Of a DNA stretch of 64,000 nucleotides, positions 9,001 to 17,348 are shown in pieces. The stretch comes from JAUIET01 sp045105115 (GTDB taxonomy: Bacteria; Pseudomonadota; Gammaproteobacteria; Pseudomonadales; JAUIET01). The stretch covers positions 62,001-126,000 of the forward strand of contig JBGCDE010000065.1 of NCBI GenBank assembly GCA_045105115.1, written 5' to 3'. The notes under the pieces were generated by a model. The model did not search any database and was not told the DNA's origin. It was given only the letters and a program-made list of their open reading frames with translations. The position numbers and the translations under genes were made by a program. Each line of letters starts with the position of its first letter. Position 1 is the stretch's first letter.

Positions 9001-10764
9001 ATGTTGAGTAACGCCTTAATTTATTTGGCGGCGGCCGTGCTGGCCGTCCCTTTGTTTCGAAAGCTTGGCTTGGGCGCTGTGCTGGGTTATGTGGCCGCCG
9101 GCGTAGCCATCGGCCCATGGGGTGTGCGCCTGATTACCGATGTCGACGACATTCTGCACTTCTCTGAGTTGGGTGTTGTACTGCTGTTATTTATTATAGG
9201 TCTTGAATTAAGACCTTCTAGACTATGGGCGCTGCGCAATTCAATCTTTGGTTTCGGCGGTGCTCAAATGGGGCTTACAGCGGCGGCATTGGCCGTATTG
9301 CTGATGCTGGATGGCTATTCACTCAAAATTGCGGCGCTATTAGCATCTGTTTTAGCCTTGTCTTCCACCGCCTTTGCGCTGCAGTTACTGGCTGAACGCA
9401 ATGAGCTTAATACTCGCATGGGGCGCACGGCCTTTGGCAATCTGCTATTTCAGGATTTGGCTGTTATACCAATACTCGCACTCATTCCCCTGCTCTCAAG
9501 CAGCGGAAGTGATGCGCCATTTACCGCGAAAGAACTGTTGCCGCCAATCGCCGTATTAGTTGTGCTGCTGGTGTTTGGTCGAATGCTGCTCAGTCTTGCC
9601 ATGCGAGTGGTTGCCCACAGCAATGTGCGTGAAGTTGTCACTGCCATGGCGCTTTTTATTGTGCTTGGAATGGCTACTTTGTTAGAGCACGCCGGTTTGT
9701 CGATGGCACTGGGCGCTTTTATTGCCGGTGTGTTGCTTGCCGATTCTGAATTCAGGCATCAGCTTGAAGCCGACATTGAGCCCTTCAAAGGCTTGTTACT
9801 CGGTCTGTTTTTTATTGCCGTTGGTATGTCGCTGAATATCGGACTGATGGGCGATAAACCTCTGGATATTTTAATTGCAGTGCTGGCCCTGGTTGCCGTG
9901 AAAGCAACGGTATTGTTTGCTCTGGGCAAATGGCAGGGTTTAAGTAGCGCTGATGCTCGTCAATTGGGCATTGTTTTGTCTCAAGGTGGTGAGTTTGCAT
10001 TTGTCATTTTTGGGATTGCTGTTGCCGAGCAGGTCTTGCCGACTGGCGTGGCAGAGCATTTTATTGTGGTCGTTACGCTGTCAATGATGACAACACCGCT
10101 TTTGTTATGGTTTGTGGAACGTCTGCAACAAGATGGCGGCGAAGATAAAGCGTTCGACGAGATGCCAGAAGAGGCACCGCCGGTATTGATAGCGGGCTTT
10201 GGACGCTTCGGCCAAATTATCGCCCGTGTGTTGCGAGCCAAGGGTATTCATTTTACCGCTTTGGAAATTGACCAAACCCAAATCGACTTTGTTCGGGCTT
10301 ATGGCAACGAGATTTACTACGGCGATGCTTCGCGTCTGGAGCTACTGCATGCCGCAGGTGCGGCAGAGGCCGAAATTTTCGTACTGGCCGTGGATGACCC
10401 GGATACCTCAATGCGCATCGCGCAGGTGGTGAAGGAGAGTTTTCCAAACTTGAAGGTCTACGCCAGGGCGCGGAATCGAAAACACGCCTACCAGCTGATG
10501 GATGAGCAGGTGCATTTGGTGCGCCGGGAAACGTTTTTGTCCGCTGTCGATATGACTCGCGAGGTGTTGCTGGGTACCGGAATGCCTGAGGCTGAAGCGC
10601 GTGATCTGGTCGAGCGGTTCAGGCAGCATGATCTGGAACGATTGCACGCTCACGCACATTTGCATGATAACGAAGAAAAAATGCGCGATCTCGCTAAATC
10701 AGCGGCCGAAGAGCTGGAAGAAATGTTTGCCGGCGACATTACCAGCACGACCGATCAACGTTGA
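9001..10764 (+). CDS. Kef-type monovalent cation:proton antiporter (CPA2) with RCK domain
   Basis: The 587-residue protein has about twelve membrane helices in the first 380 residues, of the Na+/H+ exchanger (CPA2) fold, with FSELGVVLLLFIIGLELRPS near residue 55 and the NLLFQDLAVIP segment near 150. A RCK/TrkA-N nucleotide-binding domain follows at about 395-510 (VLIAGFGRFGQIIARVLRAK), then a charged tail. This is the layout of KefB/KefC, which export K+ in exchange for H+ under glutathione-adduct control. A glutathione synthetase gene is in the same window but distant. I cannot tell KefB from KefC or other RCK antiporters. Confidence 0.85.
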   Translation: MLSNALIYLAAAVLAVPLFRKLGLGAVLGYVAAGVAIGPWGVRLITDVDDILHFSELGVVLLLFIIGLELRPSRLWALRNSIFGFGGAQMGLTAAALAVLLMLDGYSLKIAALLASVLALSSTAFALQLLAERNELNTRMGRTAFGNLLFQDLAVIPILALIPLLSSSGSDAPFTAKELLPPIAVLVVLLVFGRMLLSLAMRVVAHSNVREVVTAMALFIVLGMATLLEHAGLSMALGAFIAGVLLADSEFRHQLEADIEPFKGLLLGLFFIAVGMSLNIGLMGDKPLDILIAVLALVAVKATVLFALGKWQGLSSADARQLGIVLSQGGEFAFVIFGIAVAEQVLPTGVAEHFIVVVTLSMMTTPLLLWFVERLQQDGGEDKAFDEMPEEAPPVLIAGFGRFGQIIARVLRAKGIHFTALEIDQTQIDFVRAYGNEIYYGDASRLELLHAAGAAEAEIFVLAVDDPDTSMRIAQVVKESFPNLKVYARARNRKHAYQLMDEQVHLVRRETFLSAVDMTREVLLGTGMPEAEARDLVERFRQHDLERLHAHAHLHDNEEKMRDLAKSAAEELEEMFAGDITSTTDQR

Positions 10765-10884
10765 TCGCCGCTACCCTTGCTTGGCTTGTGAAGCTATCCA
10801 GTCCGGGCAAAGCAGTTCCATCCGGCTATTGTATTACTGGCGGCAGTCTGGTTTAATGTCGCGCTCGATTTTTGGGGGGAAACC

Positions 10885-11121
10885 ATGTCCAGAGTATGCC
10901 AAGTGACCGGCAAAAAGCCGCAAACAGGTAACAACGTATCGCATGCGAAAAATCGCACGCGTCGCCGTTTTCTACCAAATCTTCATACCCATCGTTTTTG
11001 GGTAGAGTCAGAGAAACGCTTTGTTAAGCTGCGTGTATCGACTAAAGGTATGCGAATTATTGATAAGCACGGTATCGAGAAAGTGCTTGCTGATATGCGC
11101 ACGCGCGGCCAAGCGGTCTAA
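10885..11121 (+). CDS. rpmB: Ribosomal protein L28
   Basis: The 78-residue basic protein matches bacterial L28 throughout: MSRVCQVTGKKPQTGNNVSH at the start, then RTRRRFLPNLHTHRFWV and RVSTKGMRIIDKHGIEKVL. It is a structural part of the 50S subunit. It is followed after 35 bp by rpmG, the universal partner in gammaproteobacteria, and then by mutM. In E. coli radC is directly upstream; here two membrane-protein genes are inserted between. Confidence 0.97.
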   Translation: MSRVCQVTGKKPQTGNNVSHAKNRTRRRFLPNLHTHRFWVESEKRFVKLRVSTKGMRIIDKHGIEKVLADMRTRGQAV

Positions 11122-11156
11122 GCCGCTCGTTAACCCTCTAAATAGGTATACAGACC

Positions 11157-11312
11157 ATGAGAGAAAAAATTCGACTGATTTCGTCCGCTGGCACTGGCCA
11201 TTTCTACACTACGGACAAAAATAAGCGCACCATGCCCGAAAAAATGGAAATCAAGAAATACGATCCCGTTGTTCGCAAGCATGTGATGTATAAGGAAGGC
11301 AAAATCAAGTAG
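11157..11312 (+). CDS. rpmG: Ribosomal protein L33
   Basis: A 51-codon frame from ATG 11157 to TAG 11310-11312 encodes a typical L33: MREKIRLISSAGTGHFYTTD, then KNKRTMPEKMEIKKYDPVVR and KHVMYKEGKIK. It has no cysteine, so it is the zinc-independent form common in Proteobacteria. It sits 35 bp after rpmB and is followed by a strong hairpin at 11337-11360, so rpmB-rpmG probably form one transcript. Confidence 0.97.
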   Translation: MREKIRLISSAGTGHFYTTDKNKRTMPEKMEIKKYDPVVRKHVMYKEGKIK

Positions 11313-11336
11313 CCAGCCCTTAACCAGTACATGACT

Positions 11337-11360
11337 GAAACCCGGCTTTTGCCGGGTTTC
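11337..11360 (+). terminator. Hairpin terminator after rpmB-rpmG
   Basis: GAAACCCGGC, a TTTT loop and GCCGGGTTTC form a perfect 10-bp stem 24 bp after the rpmG stop. Only a short T run lies in the 3' arm itself and none follows, so it may be a weak or bidirectional terminator, or an RNA-stabilising hairpin. mutM starts 23 bp further on. Confidence 0.65.
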
Positions 11361-11383
11361 GTGTAAATGGAGCATGGAAAACA

Positions 11384-12196
11384 GTGCCCGAACTGCCCGA
11401 AGTTGAAACCACCCGGCGAGGTCTCGCACCTCATGTAGTGGGCGCACGGGTTGAATACGCCATTGTGCGCGACCGACGTATGCGTTGGCCGGTTGAAACC
11501 GATCTTGAGCAACGCTTGTTTGGTTTAACCCTGCGTCAATTGGATCGCCGCGCGAAATACCTGCTGTTTGACTTCGAAACCGGGCAATTGATGATTCATC
11601 TCGGCATGTCGGGCAGCTTGCGACTGGTTGAACGAAACGAGGAGCCAGGTAAGCACGACCACTTTGATCTTCGCTTTGATAATGGCTTGACCATGCGTTT
11701 TCGCGATCCGCGCCGCTTTGGTTCGATTCATTGGCTACCAGACCATGGTTCGCACAGTTTGTTGGAAAAGCTGGGTCCAGAGCCATTGTCTGACGATTTA
11801 ACGGCCAGGTACTTATTCAATCGCTCCAGGGGGCGATCGGTCGCTATCAAGAACTTTATTATGGATAACCACGTGGTAGTGGGTGTGGGTAACATCTACG
11901 CGACAGAGGCCTTGTTTCGTGCAGGCATATCGCCCAAGCGGGCAGCTGGCAAGGTAGCATTGCCGCGCTATGAACGCCTTGAGCAGGCAATTCGAGCCGT
12001 ACTGGCTGAGGCTATTGACCAGGGCGGCACCACACTCAGGGACTTTGTTGGTGGCACCGGTGACGCGGGCTACTTCAGCTTATCGTTGCAGGCCTACGGC
12101 CGCGAAGGCGAACCATGCGACGTTTGTGGAACTCAGATGAAAGGGCTAAGGCTTGGGCAGCGGGCTACTGTTTATTGTCCCAAGTGCCAACGTTGA
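11384..12196 (+). CDS. mutM: Formamidopyrimidine-DNA glycosylase MutM (Fpg)
   Basis: MutM removes 8-oxoguanine and formamidopyrimidines and nicks the abasic site. The GTG start at 11384 gives PELPEVETTRRGL after Met removal, placing the catalytic proline and glutamate at the N terminus. The conserved lysine is in RRAKYLLF near residue 57. The helix-two-turn-helix region includes NFIMDNHVVVGVGNIYA, and the C-terminal zinc finger has two CxxC pairs (CDVCGTQ and YCPKC). The 270-residue length is typical. It is convergent with coaD, 29 bp away, a neighbour it also has in E. coli. Confidence 0.97.
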   Translation: MPELPEVETTRRGLAPHVVGARVEYAIVRDRRMRWPVETDLEQRLFGLTLRQLDRRAKYLLFDFETGQLMIHLGMSGSLRLVERNEEPGKHDHFDLRFDNGLTMRFRDPRRFGSIHWLPDHGSHSLLEKLGPEPLSDDLTARYLFNRSRGRSVAIKNFIMDNHVVVGVGNIYATEALFRAGISPKRAAGKVALPRYERLEQAIRAVLAEAIDQGGTTLRDFVGGTGDAGYFSLSLQAYGREGEPCDVCGTQMKGLRLGQRATVYCPKCQR

Positions 12197-12225
12197 AGGA
12201 AAAGGTGCCTAAGCGAAGTCGACAC

Positions 12226-12699
12226 TCAGGAAAAGTGTTCCTTCAGCGCATCATTAACAACCTTGGGTACAAACTTGCTGACATCACCTTCCAGCGAAGC
12301 AATTTCCCTGACCAGCGACGAAGAAATGTACGACAAGTGGTCTGAAGGGGTCAGAAACACGGTTTCAAAGTTTGGATCAATCGCGCGATTCATGTTCGCG
12401 AGCTGAAATTCATATTCGAAGTCGGACACAGCGCGCAAACCGCGCAGTACAACCGCGTTGCGATCTGCCGCCAGCGTGGAGACCAGCACGTCAAAGCCTT
12501 CAACCTCAACGCCCTTAATGTCTTTACAGGCTTCGCGAGCCAGCGCGACGCGCTTTTCAAGGGAAAACAACGGTCCCTTTTTCTCGCTACTGGCGATGGC
12601 GATAATCACCCGGTCAAACATTTTTACTGCCCTGTGCACCAAATCTATGTGACCGATTGTGATGGGGTCGAATGTGCCCGGGTAAAGTACTGTTCGCAT
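12226..12699 (-). CDS. coaD: Phosphopantetheine adenylyltransferase CoaD
   Basis: CoaD transfers AMP from ATP to 4'-phosphopantetheine, the penultimate step to coenzyme A. The nucleotidyltransferase motif TIGHIDLVHRA and the later ISSSLVREIASL segment are present. The frame is open to 12744, but the ATG at 12697-12699 gives the family N terminus MRTVLYPGTFDPITIGHIDL and a normal 157-residue protein, so I use it. The gene lies tail to tail with mutM. Confidence 0.95.
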   Translation of the reverse strand: MRTVLYPGTFDPITIGHIDLVHRAVKMFDRVIIAIASSEKKGPLFSLEKRVALAREACKDIKGVEVEGFDVLVSTLAADRNAVVLRGLRAVSDFEYEFQLANMNRAIDPNFETVFLTPSDHLSYISSSLVREIASLEGDVSKFVPKVVNDALKEHFS

Positions 12700-12804
12700 G
12701 CCGAGTCCTATTGATGGCCGTTTTGCGGGCCGCGCAGTATACACCGAAGTTCTGATGTTCGCAGGCTAACACCAACGCGGTTACGACAATTACTTACCTG
12801 GGGC

Positions 12805-13413
12805 TCAGGCGCAGCTCTGATTGTGACTCTCGGGGAGCAGCTGCGCGAGCAAATAACGGTTGTTTCCGGCAGTCAGAGTCTTGGTAATCGACAGTTGGTC
12901 TGGTAGTGAGGGCTCACTACCAATCTGAAACTCTGTATACAAGAGACCGTTTGCCGCGAGCAGCTTGGATGCTAATAAAGCCTCAATACTGGGCTGCTGT
13001 AGGCGTGAGTCGTAGGGTGGGTCAATGAATACAATGTCAAACCTGCTGCTTTGTTTGGCAGCGTGCTCAATCCATCGTAAAAATGCTTGTTGGTGAACGG
13101 CGGCGTTTTCGGCCTCTAGCGTGTCTAAATGCTGCTTGAGTTGCCGGCAAACCTGTGACGAGCTATCGACGAAAGTGGCATCCGCGGCTCCGCGTGACAG
13201 GCTTTCCAAACCCAAAACACCGCTGCCACAGTAGGCGTCCAGCACCCTTGCACGCGATAATTCCGCCTGCAGCCAATTGAAAACTGTCTCTCGAACCCGA
13301 TCTGGCGTTGGCCGCAAGCCCTCTATTGGGGGAAATTCCAGTTTACGGCGCCGCCAACGACCACCGATAATGCGCACGGTGTTGTTTGCATTGTTGCCTG
13401 CTTTACGGTTCAT
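12805..13413 (-). CDS. rsmD: 16S rRNA (guanine966-N2)-methyltransferase RsmD
   Basis: RsmD methylates G966 of 16S rRNA during 30S assembly. The Rossmann methyltransferase motif is VLDAYCGSGVLGLESLSRGA and the catalytic motif is DIVFIDPPYDS. The frame extends to 13497, but the ATG at 13411-13413 (MNRKAGNNANNTVRIIGG) gives a normal length of 202 residues and avoids overlap with the divergent ftsY. The segment RPTPDRVRETVFNWL is a family hallmark. Its divergent position beside ftsY is conserved in E. coli. Confidence 0.93.
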   Translation of the reverse strand: MNRKAGNNANNTVRIIGGRWRRRKLEFPPIEGLRPTPDRVRETVFNWLQAELSRARVLDAYCGSGVLGLESLSRGAADATFVDSSSQVCRQLKQHLDTLEAENAAVHQQAFLRWIEHAAKQSSRFDIVFIDPPYDSRLQQPSIEALLASKLLAANGLLYTEFQIGSEPSLPDQLSITKTLTAGNNRYLLAQLLPESHNQSCA

Positions 13414-13496
13414 GCGGCCTGCTGTTAGTAGGGTGCTGCCAAAGTGGTTACGCAGTGTAAACAGTCGCTTCCATGAATTCAAAATCGGCAGTGTCA

Positions 13497-14588
13497 ATGG
13501 GATGGTTTAGTAAAAAGTCTAAGGACGGCGATGAAGCAGACGCACAGGCAGGTGCGGATGCCGAGCTGGAAAGTCAGTCAGTGGCAGAGCCTGAGAAAGT
13601 GGCAGAAGTCGAAGCGCCTGAGGTCGCAGCAAGTGAGGAGATAGAGAGCAGCAAGCCAGGCTTGTTTGCGCGCCTGTCACGAGGTTTGAGAAAAACCGGT
13701 TCCACCTTCACTGATGGTGTGGGCGAGCTGCTGCTCGGTAAGAAGGAAATCGACGACGATTTGTTGGAAGAGCTTGAAACCTTGCTGATCACCGCCGACC
13801 TAGGCATGGAGGCTACCGCCGAGATTGTCGAAAACCTGACCCGCAGCGTGCGCCGTAAAGAAGTCGATGACCCTGAAGCCTTGTTGGAAGCGTTGCAGAG
13901 TGAACTGCGTGGCTTGCTGGCCTCGCAAGAGGCACCACTTGAGATAGACAACAGTAAATCGCCTTTCGTTATCTTGATGGTCGGTGTGAACGGTGTTGGT
14001 AAAACCACCACCATTGGCAAACTCGCAAAGCGCTTCCAAAGCGAAGGCAAGTCAGTGATGTTAGCCGCAGGGGATACCTTTAGGGCAGCAGCTGTTGAAC
14101 AACTTCAAGTATGGGGTGAACGCAACGACGTGCCAGTGGTGGCGCAGCATACCGGTGCCGACAGCGCCTCTGTATTGTTTGATGCCTTGGAAGCGGCCAA
14201 AGCGCGCAATGTAGATGTGTTACTCGCTGACACAGCTGGTCGCCTGCATAACAAAAGCCAGTTAATGGATGAGCTAAAAAAAGTGGTACGTGTGCTGAAA
14301 AAAATTGATCCGGAGGCGCCACACGAAGTGATGCTGGTATTGGACGCCGGCACCGGTCAAAACGCCTTAAGCCAGGCCAAGTATTTTCAGGAAGACGTAG
14401 GTGTCACCGGTTTGACCTTGACCAAGCTCGATGGCACCGCCAAAGGCGGCATGATTTTCGCGATCGGCAAGCAGCTGGATCTACCGATTCGGTACATTGG
14501 CGTTGGCGAACAGGTCGATGACCTGCGCGTGTTTCATTCTGATGAGTTTGTATCTGCGCTGTTTGCCGGCCATTCGCTGGATATTTGA
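13497..14588 (+). CDS. ftsY: Signal recognition particle receptor FtsY
   Basis: FtsY is the membrane-associated GTPase that receives ribosome-SRP complexes. An acidic A region (about residues 10-65, rich in Glu/Ala) precedes the N domain and the NG GTPase core: P-loop GVNGVGKTTTIGKLA, DTAGRLHNK, and TKLDGTAKGG. I prefer the ATG at 13497 because MGWFSKKSK matches the family start; an ATG at 13473, eight codons earlier, is also open and neither has a clear ribosome site. It heads ftsY-ftsE-ftsX, with 9 bp before ftsE. Confidence 0.95.
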   Translation: MGWFSKKSKDGDEADAQAGADAELESQSVAEPEKVAEVEAPEVAASEEIESSKPGLFARLSRGLRKTGSTFTDGVGELLLGKKEIDDDLLEELETLLITADLGMEATAEIVENLTRSVRRKEVDDPEALLEALQSELRGLLASQEAPLEIDNSKSPFVILMVGVNGVGKTTTIGKLAKRFQSEGKSVMLAAGDTFRAAAVEQLQVWGERNDVPVVAQHTGADSASVLFDALEAAKARNVDVLLADTAGRLHNKSQLMDELKKVVRVLKKIDPEAPHEVMLVLDAGTGQNALSQAKYFQEDVGVTGLTLTKLDGTAKGGMIFAIGKQLDLPIRYIGVGEQVDDLRVFHSDEFVSALFAGHSLDI

Positions 14589-14597
14589 TACAAGCCG

Positions 14598-15323
14598 ATG
14601 ATTATTTTTGACCGTGTCAGCAAGCAGTACCCGAATGGGCATCAAGCGCTGGCCGACGTGAGTGTCGAAATTGATCGTGGTGAAATGGTGTTTCTTACCG
14701 GGCGCTCCGGCGCTGGTAAAAGTACGTTACTTAAATTGATCATGCTGATGGAGCGAGCCAGCTCGGGTGAAGTGTCGGTTGCGGGACAAAATCTGAATAC
14801 CTTTTCGCGCAGCGGCATTCCTTATCTTCGGCGCCAGATTGGGGTGGTTTTTCAGAACCATCAGCTGCTTCTGGATCGTTCGGTGTTTGATAACGTGGCA
14901 TTGCCGTTGGAAATAGCTGGTTTTGAGCGGCGCGATATTGAACGTCGCGTTAGAGCGGCTCTGGCGAAAGTGGGGCTTGAAAACACCATGAAGCATTCTC
15001 CGCAGAATTTATCGGGTGGCGAACAGCAGCGTGTTGGTATAGCAAGGGCCGTGGTTAATAGGCCGAAAATACTGTTAGCTGACGAGCCAACAGGAAACCT
15101 GGATCCGGCGCTATCAGCCGATGTGATGGATATTTTTCAGCAATTTAGCCAAGTGGGTGTGACTACCTTGATTGCCTCGCATGATCTCGCGTTGATAGCC
15201 AGATTGCAGCATCGCACCGTTACCCTGCAGCAAGGCCGCTTGTTTGAAAACACTGAAGTTAGTCGGCTTGCTGATGAACAGTCTAGTGAGGCAGCACAAG
15301 CACAGGGTGACACTTTTGGTTGA
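14598..15323 (+). CDS. ftsE: Cell division ABC ATPase FtsE
   Basis: FtsE pairs with FtsX at the septum to control peptidoglycan hydrolases during division. The 241-residue ATPase has Walker A GRSGAGKST, the Q loop VFQNHQLL, the signature LSGGEQQR and Walker B ILLADEPTGNLD. The C-terminal 20 residues (EQSSEAAQAQGDTFG end) are longer than in E. coli FtsE (222 residues). It is 9 bp after ftsY and overlaps the start of ftsX, suggesting translational coupling. Confidence 0.96.
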   Translation: MIIFDRVSKQYPNGHQALADVSVEIDRGEMVFLTGRSGAGKSTLLKLIMLMERASSGEVSVAGQNLNTFSRSGIPYLRRQIGVVFQNHQLLLDRSVFDNVALPLEIAGFERRDIERRVRAALAKVGLENTMKHSPQNLSGGEQQRVGIARAVVNRPKILLADEPTGNLDPALSADVMDIFQQFSQVGVTTLIASHDLALIARLQHRTVTLQQGRLFENTEVSRLADEQSSEAAQAQGDTFG

Positions 15324-16287
15324 TACCGCGCGTCGTGGCGCGAGCCAGAGCAGTGTTGGGTTTCGTGAGCAGCTGCGATCTTACTATTCGCACCACTGGC
15401 TAACGTTTACCGAAAGCTGGCGACGTTTGTGGTCAACGCCAATGAGTACTTTGCTTACCTGGCTGTTGGTCGGTGTTGCCTTGTCCCTACCTAGCGGTTT
15501 GTATGTGCTATTGAGTAATGCCGAGAGCTTACGCGAAGACTGGCAAGGGTCTGCGCAAATATCACTGTATCTGTCTTCTTCCGCGTCAATTGATGCCGGT
15601 GAAGCGCTCGCCAGCGAGCTAGGTAAACGCGAGGCTGTGCAGTCGGCCGAATACCTGTCGAGCGAGCGGGCGTTGCAGGAATTCGAATTGCGCTCAGGCA
15701 TGGTCGGGATCACTGCAGGCTTCGACGAGAATCCCATACCTGCCTCTATCGCGCTTATTCTCGCGCCGTCAGATAACTTGCCAGCCGAGAGCCAGACGCT
15801 GCAGAAAGAACTGTCTCAGCTTGACTTAGTTGACGAGGCGCAACTTGATCAGCAATGGCTGGAACGTCTGTACCAGTTGATGCAGCTGATGGAACGAATG
15901 GCCTGGGCGCTGGCGATTTTGCTGTCGGTGGCCATTGTGTTGATTATTGGCAACACGATACGCCTCAGTATTGAGAATCGTCGCGCTGAAATTCTGATCG
16001 TTAAGCTCACTGGCGGCACCAACGCGTACGTGCAACGCCCATTTATCTACTATGGCTTATTGTTCGGCTTGGGCGGTGGAGTGAGTTGCATGCTGATATT
16101 GACCGCGGTGTACTATTGGATTCAGCCGCCCTTGCAGGCTCTGAACGCGGCCTACGGAGGTGGCTTTGGCTTGCAGGGCCCTGGCGTACTGGATGCAGTT
16201 TTGCTGATATCCATCGCGTCGATGTTGGGTGTTGTTGGTGCCTGGGTGGCTGTGTATCGACATCTTAGGGGAATTGAGCCGGAATAG
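15274..16287 (+). CDS. ftsX: Cell division membrane protein FtsX
   Basis: FtsX is the four-helix membrane partner of FtsE. Transmembrane helices are visible near TLLTWLLVGVALSLPSGLYV, ALAILLSVAIVLIIGNTI, the YYGLLFGLGGGVSCMLILTA segment, and the last 30 residues; the loop after helix 1 is the periplasmic domain that contacts hydrolase activators. The frame is open from TTG 15244. I chose ATG 15274 (50-bp overlap with ftsE); GTG 15307, preceded by AGG, would give a shorter overlap of 17 bp. Confidence 0.92.
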   Translation: MNSLVRQHKHRVTLLVDTARRGASQSSVGFREQLRSYYSHHWLTFTESWRRLWSTPMSTLLTWLLVGVALSLPSGLYVLLSNAESLREDWQGSAQISLYLSSSASIDAGEALASELGKREAVQSAEYLSSERALQEFELRSGMVGITAGFDENPIPASIALILAPSDNLPAESQTLQKELSQLDLVDEAQLDQQWLERLYQLMQLMERMAWALAILLSVAIVLIIGNTIRLSIENRRAEILIVKLTGGTNAYVQRPFIYYGLLFGLGGGVSCMLILTAVYYWIQPPLQALNAAYGGGFGLQGPGVLDAVLLISIASMLGVVGAWVAVYRHLRGIEPE

Positions 16288-16330
16288 AGGTCAAATAATG
16301 ATCAATTAGGGTGTCGTTTACCTTGCTGCC

Positions 16331-16357
16331 CTTGAAATCCGCTAATACGCCCCAAAA
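16331..16357 (+). promoter_or_regulatory. Sigma-32-like promoter upstream of rpoH
   Basis: CTTGAAA at 16331-16337 is a perfect heat-shock -35 element. After 13 bp (counted from CTTGAA) comes CCCCAAAA at 16350-16357, which matches the CCCCATNT -10 consensus at all but two defined positions. If active, rpoH would promote its own transcription. This is pattern matching only. Confidence 0.45.
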
Positions 16358-16405
16358 TAGTGATTAATCCGTTAAATATTAAGAGCTTAGGGAACTTTGC
16401 CTAAA

Positions 16406-16432
16406 TTAGCACTCTAATTACAGGAGTGCTAG
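16406..16432 (+). promoter_or_regulatory. CIRCE operator (HrcA site) before rpoH
   Basis: TTAGCACTC (16406-16414), nine bases, then GAGTGCTAG (16424-16432) match the CIRCE consensus TTAGCACTC-N9-GAGTGCTAA at 17 of 18 positions. HrcA, the heat-inactivated repressor, binds this element at groE and dnaK operons in many bacteria. Here it lies 25 bp before the rpoH ATG and overlaps a candidate vegetative promoter: TTAGCA at 16406-16411, an 18-bp spacer, and TAGAAT at 16430-16435. Binding would therefore block RNA polymerase. No hrcA gene is in this window. Confidence 0.88.
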
Positions 16433-16456
16433 AATAGGACACATAGGAACACAACG

Positions 16457-17329
16457 ATGGGACAACTGATGAAAACCTCGCAAAACAGCATGATACCTGC
16501 GCCGATGTTGGTGCCCGGTGCCAATCTGGGTGCGTACATTCAATCGATTGGTTCAATTCCTGTATTAAGCCGTGAGCGAGAACAGGAGTTAGCTGAATCC
16601 TACTACTATCAGGAAGATCTGGAAGCGGCGCGCGAGCTGGTTATTTCTCACCTGCGCTTCGTGGTGCACATTGCAAAAAGCTACAGCGGTTATGGATTGT
16701 CACAAGCCGACCTGATTCAGGAAGGCAACGTTGGTTTGATGAAGGCCGTTAAGCGTTTCAACCCTGAGAAAGGTGTACGCCTGGTGTCGTTTGCCGTGCA
16801 CTGGATAAAAGCCGAGATTCACGAGTACGTGATTCGCAACTGGCGCATCGTAAAAATCGCCACCACCAAGGCGCAACGAAAACTGTTTTTCAATTTGCGC
16901 AGCAACAAGAAAAAACTGGCTTGGCTCAGTCATGATGAAGCCAAAGCCGTCGCTAAAGATTTAGGCGTTGAATTAAAAGACGTGCAACAAATGGAAGGCC
17001 GGCTTGCTGCCAGCGATATGACGTTTGATGCACCCACTGACGCTGATGACGAGAACGCATACGCCCCGGTTCATTATCTGGAAGACAGTAACGCAGACCC
17101 TGCGCAACGTCTTGAAGACGAAGATTGGGAGGCCAACACGCAGCAAAAACTCTATTCGGCCATCAGTGAGCTGGATGAGCGAAGCAGTGATATTTTGCGT
17201 AAACGTTGGTTAGCCGAGAGTAAAGCTACATTGCATGAGCTTGCAGCAGAGTATGGAGTTTCCGCTGAGCGTATTCGCCAGCTGGAACAGAATGCAATGA
17301 AGAAAGTAAAAACTGCCCTAGTCGCATAA
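16457..17329 (+). CDS. rpoH: Heat-shock sigma factor RpoH (sigma-32)
   Basis: The 290-residue sigma factor directs transcription of chaperone and protease genes. Region 2 is clear (HLRFVVHIAKSYSGYGL, then QADLIQEGNVGLMKAVKRF), followed by the RpoH box QRKLFFNLRSNKKKLAW that defines the sigma-32 subgroup, and region 4 with YGVSAERIRQLEQNAMKKVK. The ATG at 16457 is chosen; a second Met four codons on is possible. It follows ftsX as in E. coli and Pseudomonas. The 169-bp gap upstream holds a sigma-32-like promoter and a CIRCE operator, so HrcA control is likely. Confidence 0.96.
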   Translation: MGQLMKTSQNSMIPAPMLVPGANLGAYIQSIGSIPVLSREREQELAESYYYQEDLEAARELVISHLRFVVHIAKSYSGYGLSQADLIQEGNVGLMKAVKRFNPEKGVRLVSFAVHWIKAEIHEYVIRNWRIVKIATTKAQRKLFFNLRSNKKKLAWLSHDEAKAVAKDLGVELKDVQQMEGRLAASDMTFDAPTDADDENAYAPVHYLEDSNADPAQRLEDEDWEANTQQKLYSAISELDERSSDILRKRWLAESKATLHELAAEYGVSAERIRQLEQNAMKKVKTALVA

Positions 17330-17348
17330 CACTCGCGAGTAAGTACCC

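Noticed and set aside
16288..16330. Intrinsic terminator between ftsX and rpoH
   Set aside because: No stem followed by a T run is present in this stretch.
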